Of a stretch of DNA of 64,000 nucleotides, positions 1 through 9,123 are shown one piece after another (the first letter of the stretch is position 1; every line of letters starts with the position of its first letter). A program made the position numbers and the translations under genes. The notes under the pieces were generated by a model. It worked only from the letters and a program-made list of their open reading frames with translations. It had not been told where the DNA came from and searched no databases. The DNA is from Pseudomonas marginalis (GTDB lineage Bacteria; Pseudomonadota; Gammaproteobacteria; Pseudomonadales; Pseudomonadaceae): the NCBI RefSeq assembly GCF_008692035.1, contig NZ_VTFG01000001.1, positions 2,852,001-2,916,000 on the forward strand, written 5' to 3'.

Positions 1-282
1 AAACCCTGGTTCCAGATGCCGCAGGTCCTTGGGCAATTCAAAATCCCCCGGGCCACCGCTGAAGTAAAACAGCTGGTCGGGCTCGGGCCGGTGCCGCCAG
101 TCCTCGACGGTGTCCATCAGCAGCAGGCGCTGCAGGTCACCGCCCAAGCCTGCCGAGATCAACTTCTCTTCCACCAGGTGCACGGTGGCGACGATGCCCA
201 TGGCGAAGGCCCCCGCCACCAACGCACTCATCAAGGCAAAGGCGATGATGATCCGCTGGGCAAGGCTTTGCTTAAACTCCAT
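1..282 (-). CDS. colS: Sensor histidine kinase ColS, N-terminal part (runs off left edge)
   Basis: Only the first 94 codons are present. The start ATG lies 11 nt inside the end of the response-regulator gene, so the two are translationally coupled. The visible part is one transmembrane helix (about residues 10-31, rich in I/A/L/V) followed by the start of a periplasmic domain. The HAMP, DHp and ATPase domains, and the ExxE metal-binding motif known in ColS, would lie beyond the edge. ColS senses excess Zn, Fe and other metals and phosphorylates ColR. The name rests on the ColR-like partner and on the closeness of groESL, as in other pseudomonads; the fragment alone would support only 'two-component sensor'. 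Confidence 0.8.
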   Translation of the reverse strand, partial: MEFKQSLAQRIIIAFALMSALVAGAFAMGIVATVHLVEEKLISAGLGGDLQRLLLMDTVEDWRHRPEPDQLFYFSGGPGDFELPKDLRHLEPGF

Positions 283-955
283 CACGGCCCTCGGCCAGGC
301 GGTAACCCACACCATGCACGGTTTGCAGCAACGGCTTGGCGAACGGCTTATCGATCACCTGGCGCAACTGGTGCACGTGGCTGCGCAGGCTGTCGCTGTC
401 CGGGCAGTCATCGCCCCACAGCGCCTCTTCCAGCACTTCCCGACGCAGTACGTGGGGACTTTTCTGCATCAAGACCGCGAGCAGCTTGAGGCCGACCGGG
501 TTGAGCTTGAGCAGGCGCCCTTCGCGGGTCACTTCCAGGGTATCGAGGTCGTAATTCAGATCGGCCACTTGCAGGGCACGGCGACCGCCGCCTTGGGCCC
601 GGCGCAGCACCGCTTCGATGCGCGCGGCCAGTTCCGACAGGGCAAACGGTTTGAGCAAGTAATCGTCGGCACCGGACTTGAAGCCCTGCAGCCGGTCATC
701 CAACTGGTCGCGGGCGGTCAGCATGATCACTGGCGTGTCGCGGCGCGCGTCTTCACGCAGGCGTTTGCACAGGGTGTAGCCATCGATGCCAGGCAGCATG
801 ATGTCGAGCACGATCAAGTCATAATGCTCGGTGGCGGCCAGGTGCAGACCCGACAAACCGTCCTGCGCACAGTCCACGGTGTAGCCTTTTAGCCCCAGGT
901 AGTCGGCCAGGTTGGCCAGAATATCGCGGTTGTCTTCAACCAATAGAATTCGCAT
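272..955 (-). CDS. colR: Two-component response regulator ColR (OmpR/PhoB family)
   Basis: A 227-residue regulator. The receiver domain starts with MRILLVEDN, has the phospho-Asp in DLIVLDIMLPG (about D51) and the conserved Lys in LLKPF (about K101). The C-terminal winged helix (about 125-220) includes the SLRSHVHQLRQVIDKP recognition-helix region and ends in VHGVGYRL. In Pseudomonas, ColRS controls envelope-maintenance genes (lipid A modification, outer-membrane proteins) under metal excess and affects root colonisation. It is the first gene of a two-gene operon with the kinase, read away from the LTA-synthase-like gene. Identity is inferred from strong recalled similarity to ColR and from synteny with groESL. 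Confidence 0.86.
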   Translation of the reverse strand: MRILLVEDNRDILANLADYLGLKGYTVDCAQDGLSGLHLAATEHYDLIVLDIMLPGIDGYTLCKRLREDARRDTPVIMLTARDQLDDRLQGFKSGADDYLLKPFALSELAARIEAVLRRAQGGGRRALQVADLNYDLDTLEVTREGRLLKLNPVGLKLLAVLMQKSPHVLRREVLEEALWGDDCPDSDSLRSHVHQLRQVIDKPFAKPLLQTVHGVGYRLAEGRDGV

Positions 956-1072
956 GGGCAGTGTCTCCGTACGCGGTAACGGCCGTGTTGGCTCGCGCAG
1001 CTTAAGGCCAAGTGTGGCTCAGGGATAGAGCGGAAAGGCGTGCCAATAAAGGTTTTCAACCGATTCAGCCTA

Positions 1073-1088
1073 CCAACGAGTTTTTCAC
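1073..1088 (+). promoter_or_regulatory. Candidate ColR box and promoter before the LTA-synthase-like gene
   Basis: The sequence CCAACGAGTTTTTCAC is followed at once by TATAGC, a plausible -10, about 60 nt before the ATG at 1151. It resembles the ColR consensus I recall, a degenerate A-S core followed by TTTTCAC, but the spacing between the two halves appears one base too long. The site lies in the colR/LTA-synthase intergenic region. This is inference; no promoter has been mapped here. Confidence 0.35.
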
Positions 1089-1150
1089 TATAGCTTCACA
1101 AACTGACTACAGTGTCAGGCAGAAGATCGCCCCCCATTGATATAAGGAAC

Positions 1151-3106
1151 ATGGACATGGGGTTTCTCAAGACGGCGCCAATGCGCTATCTGCTGTTGGT
1201 AACCGGTGCCTGGCTGGTTATTTTCCTGCTCACTCGCAGCGTGCTGCTCATCACTCATTTGGATGAAGTCGGCGGCAACCTGTTGCCGGTGTTTGGCGTG
1301 GGCCTGCTGTACGACCTGGGTTTCCTGGCCTATGCGGCACTGCCGCTGGGCCTGTATTTGCTGCTGTGCCCACCCGCGCTGTGGCGCCGTCGCGGTCACC
1401 GCTGGTTCCTGCAGGCCGTGCTCACCGTCAGCCTGTTCGCCATGCTGTTTACCTCGGTGGCCGAGTGGCTGTTCTGGGATGAATTCGGCGTGCGCTTCAA
1501 CTTCATTGCCGTCGATTACCTGGTGTACTCCGACGAGGTGTTGAACAACCTGCTCGAGTCCTACCCGATCGGCAAACTGCTGAGCCTGCTCGCCATGCTG
1601 GCGATTGTCTTGAGCCTGGCCTTGCGCAAGCCGTTCAATGCGGCGATGAACGCCCCACTGCCGCCGATGCGTGGTCGTCTGGTGAATGCCCTGGCCCTGT
1701 TGGTGATTGCTGGCCTCAGCCTGCAACTGATCAGCCAGGACAGCCCGCGAGCCCAGGGCGGCAACGCCTACAAGAACGAACTGGCCAGCAATGGTCCGTA
1801 TCAGTTTTTCGCCGCATTCCGTAACAACGAGCTGGATTACTCACAGTTCTACAAAAGCCTGCCGACCGAGGTTATCGCCAAGCAACTGCGTGCAGAACTC
1901 AGCGAACCCAACGCACGCTTTATCGGCCGGGACCCGCTGGATATTCGCCGTGCCATCAGCAACCCGGGCACGCCGCGCAAACCCAATGTCGTGCTGGTGA
2001 CCATCGAAAGTTTCAGCGCCAAGTACATGGGCAGCAACGGCGACGAGCGCAACCTCACGCCTAACCTGGATGCGCTGCGTAAACAGAGCCTGTATTTCAA
2101 TAATTTCTATGCCACCGGCACCCGCACCGACCGTGGCCTGGAGGCGATCACCCTGGCGATTCCACCCACGCCCGGGCGCTCGATCGTCAAGCGCATCGGT
2201 CGTGAAAGCGGCTTCGCCAGCCTGGGGCAACAGCTCACGGCCGTCGGTTACGACAGCGTGTTTGTGTACGGCGGGCGCGGGTACTTCGATAACATGAACG
2301 CGTTTTTCAGCGGCAACGGTTATCGCGTCGTGGACCAGAGCAGCGTGCCCGAGTCAGAAATCTCGTTCAAGAACGCCTGGGGCATGGCCGACGAGGACCT
2401 GTACAACCAAACCCTGAAACTGGCCGACACCGACTACGCCAAGCAGCAGCCCTTTTTGCTGCAACTGATGACCACCTCCAACCACCGCCCCTACACCTAC
2501 CCGGATGGGCGTATCGACATCAAATCCGGGAATGGCCGCGACGGCGCGGTGAAATACACCGACCACGCCATCGGCCAATTCCTGGAAGCCGCCCGCCAAA
2601 AACCCTGGTTCGATAACACGATCTTCATCTTCGTCGCCGACCACACCGCCGGCAGCGCAGGCAAGGAAGACCTGCCCATCACCAACTACCAGATTCCGCT
2701 GTTCATCTATGCGCCCAAGCTGATCGACGCACGGGAAAGCGCACAACTGGCCAGCCAGATCGACCTGGCGCCCACGCTGCTGGGCCTGCTCAACCTGAGC
2801 TACGAATCCACCTTCTTTGGTCGCAACCTGTTGCAGGACAACCCACTGCCACCTCGGGTGGTGGTCGGCAACTACCAGCACCTGGGCCTGTTCGACGGCA
2901 AGGACCTGGCCATTCTCAGCCCACGCCTGGGCCTGCGCCGCCACGACCAGGCCCTGGGTGAGAGCCAGGAGTTGCGGGTCGGCAGCGATGACCCGTTGAT
3001 CCAGCGGGCGATCACCTACTACCAGGCCGCCAGCTATGGCTTCAAACAACAGTTGCTGAGCTGGAGAGCGCCCAAGGAAGAGGCCCCGGCACTGAGCACG
3101 CGCTAA
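1151..3106 (+). CDS. LTA synthase family membrane sulfatase (phosphoglycerol/phosphoethanolamine transferase-like)
   Basis: A 651-residue membrane enzyme. About five N-terminal transmembrane helices fill residues 1-205. A periplasmic alkaline-phosphatase/sulfatase-fold domain begins at NVVLVTIESFSAKYMG, with metal-binding Glu in TIES, the likely nucleophile Thr326 in GTRTDRGLEA and a metal site near FVADHTAG. The ATG at 1151 is chosen over a GTG 39 nt upstream because AAGGA precedes it by five bases. In Gram-negatives such enzymes move phosphoglycerol or phosphoethanolamine from phospholipid to periplasmic glucans or lipid A; the acceptor cannot be read from sequence. A strong terminator follows, and ColRS next door suggests a role in envelope remodelling. 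Confidence 0.8.
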   Translation: MDMGFLKTAPMRYLLLVTGAWLVIFLLTRSVLLITHLDEVGGNLLPVFGVGLLYDLGFLAYAALPLGLYLLLCPPALWRRRGHRWFLQAVLTVSLFAMLFTSVAEWLFWDEFGVRFNFIAVDYLVYSDEVLNNLLESYPIGKLLSLLAMLAIVLSLALRKPFNAAMNAPLPPMRGRLVNALALLVIAGLSLQLISQDSPRAQGGNAYKNELASNGPYQFFAAFRNNELDYSQFYKSLPTEVIAKQLRAELSEPNARFIGRDPLDIRRAISNPGTPRKPNVVLVTIESFSAKYMGSNGDERNLTPNLDALRKQSLYFNNFYATGTRTDRGLEAITLAIPPTPGRSIVKRIGRESGFASLGQQLTAVGYDSVFVYGGRGYFDNMNAFFSGNGYRVVDQSSVPESEISFKNAWGMADEDLYNQTLKLADTDYAKQQPFLLQLMTTSNHRPYTYPDGRIDIKSGNGRDGAVKYTDHAIGQFLEAARQKPWFDNTIFIFVADHTAGSAGKEDLPITNYQIPLFIYAPKLIDARESAQLASQIDLAPTLLGLLNLSYESTFFGRNLLQDNPLPPRVVVGNYQHLGLFDGKDLAILSPRLGLRRHDQALGESQELRVGSDDPLIQRAITYYQAASYGFKQQLLSWRAPKEEAPALSTR

Positions 3107-3108
3107 CC

Positions 3109-3142
3109 AAAACGTCCCGTACAGGTCAGTACGGGACGTTTT
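3109..3142 (+). terminator. Rho-independent terminator of the LTA-synthase-like gene
   Basis: A 14-bp perfect stem (AAAACGTCCCGTAC / GTACGGGACGTTTT) with a 6-nt loop, three bases after the stop codon and ending in a T-run. It lies only 15 nt before the next gene, so the PAP2 gene would depend on read-through or on a promoter of its own. Confidence 0.85.
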
Positions 3143-3157
3143 TCACCAGGGTCCACC

Positions 3158-3877
3158 ATGGGCACAACCCCCGCCGTCCCCGTCTCCAAACCTCTCAACC
3201 TATGGCTCTGCCTGGGCATCCCCGGCGGCGCTGCGCTCCTATTGCTGCTGCTGGAGCTGACCTCACTGGACATGGACCTCGCCAAGCTGTTCTACAACGG
3301 TGCGGAGGGCGGTTTCATCGGGCGTTACAGTTTCTTCCTCGAAGACATCCTGCATGATCGTGCCAAACAGTTGGTCATCCTGTTCTCGGTCCTGGCGATC
3401 CTGGGATTTGCCGGCACGTTTATTCTCCGACGGCTCAAACCCTATCGTCGTGAACTGGGCTGCCTGGTGCTGTCACTCGGGCTGGCGACCGCGTTTGTCG
3501 CTCCGCTGAAAACCATCACCGGCGTCCAGTGCCCGTGGAGCGTCCAGGAATTCGGCGGTCAGGAAACCTACAGCAAATTGCTGAGCCCTCGCCCGCCCAC
3601 CGATAAACCCGGGCGCTGCTGGCCAGGCGGTCATGCCGCCACCGGGTTCGCCTTGTTTGCCCTGTTTTTTGCACTGCGTGACCGGCAGCCACGGATGGCG
3701 CGCAGCGCATTCATCTTCGCCGTCGGCTTGGGCAGCGTGTTTTCCGTCAGCCGCATGATGCAAGGCGCACACTTCTTTTCCCATAACGTGTGGACGGCAA
3801 TTTTCTGCTGGCTGATCTGCCTGGGGCTGTATTGCCTGTTGCTGTACCGGCCCTCCACGCGCGCAACGCCCACCTGA
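3158..3877 (+). CDS. PAP2-superfamily membrane phosphatase
   Basis: A 239-residue integral membrane protein with about six helices. It has the acid-phosphatase signature in modified form: a basic stretch SPRPPTDKPGR, then GGHAATGFA (the PSGH motif with its His), then SRMMQGAHFFSHN (SR-x5-H, but Asn where the family's final Asp usually stands). Such enzymes remove phosphate from undecaprenyl-PP, phosphatidylglycerophosphate or lipid A on the periplasmic face. Lying next to the LTA-synthase-like enzyme, it may act on the same envelope lipid or on its by-product; this is inference. The ribosome-binding site is weak. The exact substrate is unknown. Confidence 0.75.
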   Translation: MGTTPAVPVSKPLNLWLCLGIPGGAALLLLLLELTSLDMDLAKLFYNGAEGGFIGRYSFFLEDILHDRAKQLVILFSVLAILGFAGTFILRRLKPYRRELGCLVLSLGLATAFVAPLKTITGVQCPWSVQEFGGQETYSKLLSPRPPTDKPGRCWPGGHAATGFALFALFFALRDRQPRMARSAFIFAVGLGSVFSVSRMMQGAHFFSHNVWTAIFCWLICLGLYCLLLYRPSTRATPT

Positions 3878-3896
3878 AGCCAAAGACAGCGCCCAC

Positions 3897-3935
3897 AAAA
3901 AAGCCCCGCCTGCATCACTGCAGGCGGGGCTTTTT
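3897..3935. terminator. Bidirectional terminator between the PAP2 gene and groEL
   Basis: A 12-bp stem (GCCCCGCCTGCA / TGCAGGCGGGGC) with a 4-nt loop, flanked by six A on one side and five T on the other. It can end transcription of both converging genes. Confidence 0.88.
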
Positions 3936-3956
3936 CAGTACAGGGGTAAGGCTGGC

Positions 3957-5615
<1,659 letters not shown>

Positions 5616-5653
5616 TTAAATACTTTGTAGTAACGGGAAAATGAGCGGGGAAA

Positions 5654-5950
5654 TCAGTCTTCCAGAACGGCGAGAATCTCGTTCTCAGCCATAACCAGCA
5701 GGTCTTCGCCGTCGACTTTCACAGTGTTGCTGCCGGAGTAAGGGCCAAATACAACCTTGTCACCGACTTTAACGGCCAGCGCACGTACGTCACCGTTTTC
5801 CAGAGTCTTGCCTGGGCCTGCAGCGACGATCACACCGTGGTTGGCTTTTTCAGCAGCCGAACCTGGCAGAACGATACCGCCAGCGGTTTTCTTTTCTTCT
5901 TCGCTGCGACGGATTACGACGCGGTCGTGCAGAGGACGAAGCTTGCTCAT
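5654..5950 (-). CDS. groES: 10-kDa co-chaperonin GroES
   Basis: A 98-residue GroES, normal length. It begins with the typical [13 protein letters not shown]. The mobile loop [18 protein letters not shown] contains the IVL tripeptide that docks on GroEL. It caps the GroEL ring and is first in the operon. Its leader of about 170 nt holds a perfect 18-bp palindrome and a sigma-32-like promoter. Confidence 0.99.
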   Translation of the reverse strand: MSKLRPLHDRVVIRRSEEEKKTAGGIVLPGSAAEKANHGVIVAAGPGKTLENGDVRALAVKVGDKVVFGPYSGSNTVKVDGEDLLVMAENEILAVLED

Positions 5951-5981
5951 TGTCGATCTCTCCTAATTGTGTTTTTCATCG

Positions 5982-5999
5982 GCCGGTATCGATACCGGC
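5982..5999. repeat. 18-bp perfect palindrome in the groES leader
   Basis: GCCGGTATCGATACCGGC reads the same on both strands and lies about 30 nt upstream of the groES start, inside the presumed transcript. It is not the CIRCE/HrcA element (TTAGCACTC-N9-GAGTGCTAA). It could be a protein-binding operator or, in RNA, a hairpin close to the ribosome-binding site. Confidence 0.55.
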
Positions 6000-6090
6000 G
6001 GGTTGTATTCCGGCAGTGCCGGTCGCGGTTCGCTGGGCGAAACACGGAAGTCTGTCCGGTGTCGCCACCAGAAACCTTGCGGTGACCGTT

Positions 6091-6121
6091 ACATAAGGGC
6101 GCATAAGCTTATTACAAGGGG
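6091..6121 (-). promoter_or_regulatory. Heat-shock (sigma-32-like) promoter of groES-groEL
   Basis: Read on the minus strand, CCCCTTGTAA (-35, sigma-32 consensus CTTGAA) is followed 12 bases later by CCCTTATGT (-10, consensus CCCCATnT). It lies about 140 nt before groES. Both boxes deviate slightly from consensus, so the call is moderate; groE genes of gamma-proteobacteria are normally sigma-32 controlled. Confidence 0.45.
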
Positions 6122-6163
6122 CCGGCGATGATTTTTTTTGCGTCTGCCAGCCTATAAAAGCAA

Positions 6164-6185
6164 CACGGCACCCGAAGGTGCCGTG
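6164..6185 (-). terminator. Terminator after fxsA
   Basis: A 9-bp stem (CACGGCACC / GGTGCCGTG) with a TTCG tetraloop on the minus strand, followed by TTGCTTTTAT, just after the fxsA stop. Confidence 0.75.
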
Positions 6186-6197
6186 CCAGTGAAGCGG

Positions 6198-6674
6198 TTA
6201 TTTGCTGTCGCGGTGTTCGAACTCGCCTTCGATCACATCGCCTTCTCGCCCCAACGGTTGGCGCGGAGCCGGGCCGCCACGGGGTTGCAGGTCGTCGGCG
6301 AACGCACGTTGGCGAAGAGCGGCCTCTTCGGCGCGCTGGCGCATCTTGCCCGCCAGCAATTTGCGGGTGAACGGCAGCAGCATCACCAGGCCCACTACGT
6401 CGCTGATAAAGCCGGGCAGGATCAACAGGCCGCCCGCCAACGCCATCATCAGGCCTTCGAGCATGGTCTGGGCCGGCAGTTCGCCGCGGTTCAGGCTCTC
6501 ACGGGCGCGCAGCGCCGTGGCCAGGCCGGCGACACGCAGCACCAGGACGCCGAGCATCGAGCCGAGAATGATCAGCAACAGGGCCGGGAAAAACCCGATC
6601 GCACCGCTGACTTGAACGAATACGAACAGCTCCAACACCGGGAACAGCAGAAAGAGCAATAAAAAAGGGCGCAT
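6198..6674 (-). CDS. fxsA: FxsA family cytoplasmic-membrane protein
   Basis: A 158-residue protein with three or four hydrophobic segments in its first 110 residues (LLLFLLFPVLELFVFV, ALLLIILGSMLGVLVL, MMALAGGLLILPGFISD) and a charged C-terminal tail. The segment GGLLILPGFISDVVG is the hallmark of FxsA, the E. coli protein whose overproduction suppresses F-plasmid exclusion of phage T7. The start at 6674 is chosen because GAGGAA lies 8 nt upstream; the reading frame is open for another 13 codons. It sits just upstream of groES on the same strand, as in other pseudomonads, but has its own terminator. Confidence 0.88.
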   Translation of the reverse strand: MRPFLLLFLLFPVLELFVFVQVSGAIGFFPALLLIILGSMLGVLVLRVAGLATALRARESLNRGELPAQTMLEGLMMALAGGLLILPGFISDVVGLVMLLPFTRKLLAGKMRQRAEEAALRQRAFADDLQPRGGPAPRQPLGREGDVIEGEFEHRDSK

Positions 6675-6740
6675 CAAAAGGTTCCTCAACGCAAGAATGC
6701 CTTGCCAGTCCACCTTAGATGACGTCGCCGTTTCGTGAAT

Positions 6741-7472
6741 TCAAGCTTCAGCGGCGGCTTTTTTCGGCCAGACCTCAGCGTGGGCCAATGAAACCAGGGC
6801 TTCGCGTACTTGTGTCGGCGTGTTGCAAGATGCCGCAAACGGCAGCCAGTGCAAAGCCTGGCCGATGCGCAGGTGCAGGCCTTCGCTGTCGATGCCGGCC
6901 AATTGCGCAGGTTCGAAAGCAGGCAAGCCGGCCAACTCGACGTAGTGGGCAATGGCCTTGGTGTGGTCGCTGTTCATGTGCTCGATCATGCTGCGCTCGG
7001 CCTTGCCCGCGAAGGGGTTGGCCAGGGTCAATTGGTCGATCCAGTGAATCGCGCCAAACCCGCCGATATAACGGTGGCGCACCGGCTTGAGCACCCAGAA
7101 ATCGAAATCGTGGGCCTGGTGGTAGTTGGCCGAATCGGGGAAGTAGCGGTAATAGCGCTCGGCCGCTGCTTCGATGGCGGCCGGGTCCTCGAGTTTCTCG
7201 GCTTCGGCCAGGTAGGTCAGGCGCCCCACGGCCTGCACGTCATCCGCTTCGCGCTCGCCGACCAGCAGCGAGCACTTGGGATCTTTTTGCAGGTTATGGG
7301 TGTGCTGGGCAATACGGCTGATCAGGATCAGCGGGCGGCCCTGCTCGTCGAGGCAATACGGCACGACCGAGCCGAACGGAAAGCCGGGCATGGCCTTGGA
7401 GAGTGTGGAGAGAGCCCCACGGTATTCCTTGAGCAACAGCTCTCGGGCGTTCTTGGCAACCTGCGCGCTCAA
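6741..7472 (-). CDS. HugZ-family haem-utilisation / pyridoxamine-phosphate-oxidase-like protein
   Basis: A 243-residue protein. The N-terminal split-barrel flavin-reductase-like domain (about 10-150) carries FGSVVPYCLDEQGRPLILIS and NPKCSLLVG-type motifs (here DPKCSLLVGE). The C-terminal DUF2470 domain (about 165-235) has MIEHMNSDHTKAIAHY. This is the HugZ/HutZ architecture, associated with haem binding and degradation. The start is TTG: GAGGAG lies 7 nt upstream and no better in-frame ATG exists. No haem transport genes are adjacent, so the role in haem use is family knowledge only. Confidence 0.8.
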   Translation of the reverse strand: MSAQVAKNARELLLKEYRGALSTLSKAMPGFPFGSVVPYCLDEQGRPLILISRIAQHTHNLQKDPKCSLLVGEREADDVQAVGRLTYLAEAEKLEDPAAIEAAAERYYRYFPDSANYHQAHDFDFWVLKPVRHRYIGGFGAIHWIDQLTLANPFAGKAERSMIEHMNSDHTKAIAHYVELAGLPAFEPAQLAGIDSEGLHLRIGQALHWLPFAASCNTPTQVREALVSLAHAEVWPKKAAAEA

Positions 7473-7565
7473 CGTATGACTCCTCGGGTATTCAGCCGCC
7501 CATAGCGTATGGGAATGGATCTCAACACAAGGTAATCAATCTACGCGCCGGTTGCCAGGGCTCGA

Positions 7566-8573
7566 TTACCAGGCGACGCCGAAGCCTGCGGTATAGCGGG
7601 TTTTGCTCAGGCTGCTTTCCGAATCGCCGCTGATCACGTCGCGCTCGGCCTTGAGGTTGAGCGATGCCCACTCTGTGACTTTATAGCGCAGGCCCATTTC
7701 CGCATCCAGGGAGTACTCGGCCGGGCCGTCGATAGGCTTGCCCACCTCGCCATTGGTGAAGAACTCAACGGTCTTGCCCACCAGGTAGCGGTTGTAGTTC
7801 CACTTCATGGCCAGGGAATAGAAGTTGTCCTTGCCGCCATCGGCGTACTCGTAATCGGTGCGGTTGACCAGCGAGCCGAGGGAGAATGCCCCCAGCTCGT
7901 CGTCCCAGAACTGGTAGCCCGGGCCGGTACCGACGGTACGTTGGCGCGCCAGGTCTTCAACCTTGTCGCGCTTGTAGGTCAGGCGCCCCTGCCAGAACCA
8001 GTGCTCGGTGATGAAGCGGTCCAGGTCATACTCCAGCGCCCAGTTGTCGGTGGTGGTGACGTCGTCCTGGAACTCGCGGTTGTATTCGCCCTGCCCGGTA
8101 TGGCGCCATTGGCCATGGCGCGCGGTGGTCTTGAAGTCGATGTCGTAGTCGTTGGTGTCTTTTTCGGCGCGCTTGTAGTCCAGCGCCATGTCGACATTGC
8201 CCTTCCACACCAGGTCTTCGATCACCGGCTTGGGCTTGATGATCTGCTGGATACTTGCCAGCTCGACAGTCTTGGGCGCCTCGCCATTGGCCAGCACCAC
8301 CTTGCCATCGTCCGCCGCCTGCAGGGACTTGGCCTTCTCGCCGGTGTAGGCGTCCTGCTTGACCAGCAACTCCTGGTCGCTCTCCAGGGTTTTCACCTGC
8401 TTCCAGTCCACCGGAATGGCGCCGGCGTAGTCGGTCTGGATCAGCAGCTTGCCACCGTCGAAGACCTTGATCTTGCCGGTCAGGCGGTCACCGTTTTTTA
8501 ACCAGACGGTATCGGCCAGCAGGGGCGTGGAGGCACTGAAGACAGCGAGGCACAGCAGGGTTCTGGACAACAT
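7566..8573 (-). CDS. DUF481 outer-membrane beta-barrel protein (YdiY-like)
   Basis: A 335-residue exported protein. A signal peptide covers residues 1-20 (MLSRTLLCLAVFSASTPLLA, cleavage after LLA). Residues 21-115 form a small beta domain (TVWLKNGDRLTGKIKVFDGG). The rest is alternating aromatic/polar strands with the C-terminal TRYTAGFGVAW, ending in an aromatic residue as outer-membrane barrels do. The DUF481 family is related to E. coli YdiY, which is acid-induced; its molecular function is unknown. Confidence 0.78.
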   Translation of the reverse strand: MLSRTLLCLAVFSASTPLLADTVWLKNGDRLTGKIKVFDGGKLLIQTDYAGAIPVDWKQVKTLESDQELLVKQDAYTGEKAKSLQAADDGKVVLANGEAPKTVELASIQQIIKPKPVIEDLVWKGNVDMALDYKRAEKDTNDYDIDFKTTARHGQWRHTGQGEYNREFQDDVTTTDNWALEYDLDRFITEHWFWQGRLTYKRDKVEDLARQRTVGTGPGYQFWDDELGAFSLGSLVNRTDYEYADGGKDNFYSLAMKWNYNRYLVGKTVEFFTNGEVGKPIDGPAEYSLDAEMGLRYKVTEWASLNLKAERDVISGDSESSLSKTRYTAGFGVAW

Positions 8574-8717
8574 AAGCGGATGGGGAGCTCAAGGTTGGCG
8601 AAAAGGGGCGATTATCGTGTTAGATAGCTAGGACTGACTCAAGGATTTGTGTTGAGTTCAATTCTCAACAGCATACTTACAGACGTTTCTTACAAAAGAC
8701 CGACGATCCCAACGGAT

Positions 8718-9080
8718 ATGCCCACAGTGAATCAGCCTGCCGATGCCCCACAAACCCCCGCCGAGATGCGCCGCACCGCGCTGTACCTGACCCTGGCGCA
8801 AGTCCCCGCCGGTTGCGTGGTGAGTTACGGCGAGCTGGCGCAACTGGCCGGGCTGGGGCGCGCCGCGCGCTGGGTGGGTCGTACCTTGAGCCAACTTCCC
8901 GAGGGCACCACATTGCCCTGGCATCGTGTGCTGGGTGCCGGTGGTCGGATAAGTCTGCCGGTGGGCAGCGCCTCGGGCGACGAGCAACGGGCACGCTTGC
9001 GCGATGAGGGCGTCACGGTGCGCAACAATCGCGTGGATATTCAGCGCCATGGCTGGCGCCCGGTAGAGCACAGCGGTTAG
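8718..9080 (+). CDS. Alkyltransferase-like protein (ATL, MGMT fold, Cys replaced by Trp)
   Basis: A 120-residue protein made only of the O6-alkylguanine-DNA alkyltransferase C-terminal domain. The active-site motif PCHR of true MGMTs reads PWHR (Trp68), so it cannot accept an alkyl group. ATL proteins bind O6-alkylguanine, flip the base and hand the lesion to nucleotide-excision repair (E. coli YbaZ/Atl1). VSYGELAQLAG (about 35-45) and the arginine-finger segment RAARWVGR are conserved. The start is uncertain: an ATG at 8766 would give a 104-residue protein, nearer the family length. It is followed 43 nt later by ampG. Confidence 0.85.
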   Translation: MPTVNQPADAPQTPAEMRRTALYLTLAQVPAGCVVSYGELAQLAGLGRAARWVGRTLSQLPEGTTLPWHRVLGAGGRISLPVGSASGDEQRARLRDEGVTVRNNRVDIQRHGWRPVEHSG

Positions 9081-9123
9081 AGTGCGCGCTTTGTTTCCGT
9101 GAATCTGAGGCAGACTCCAGCCC

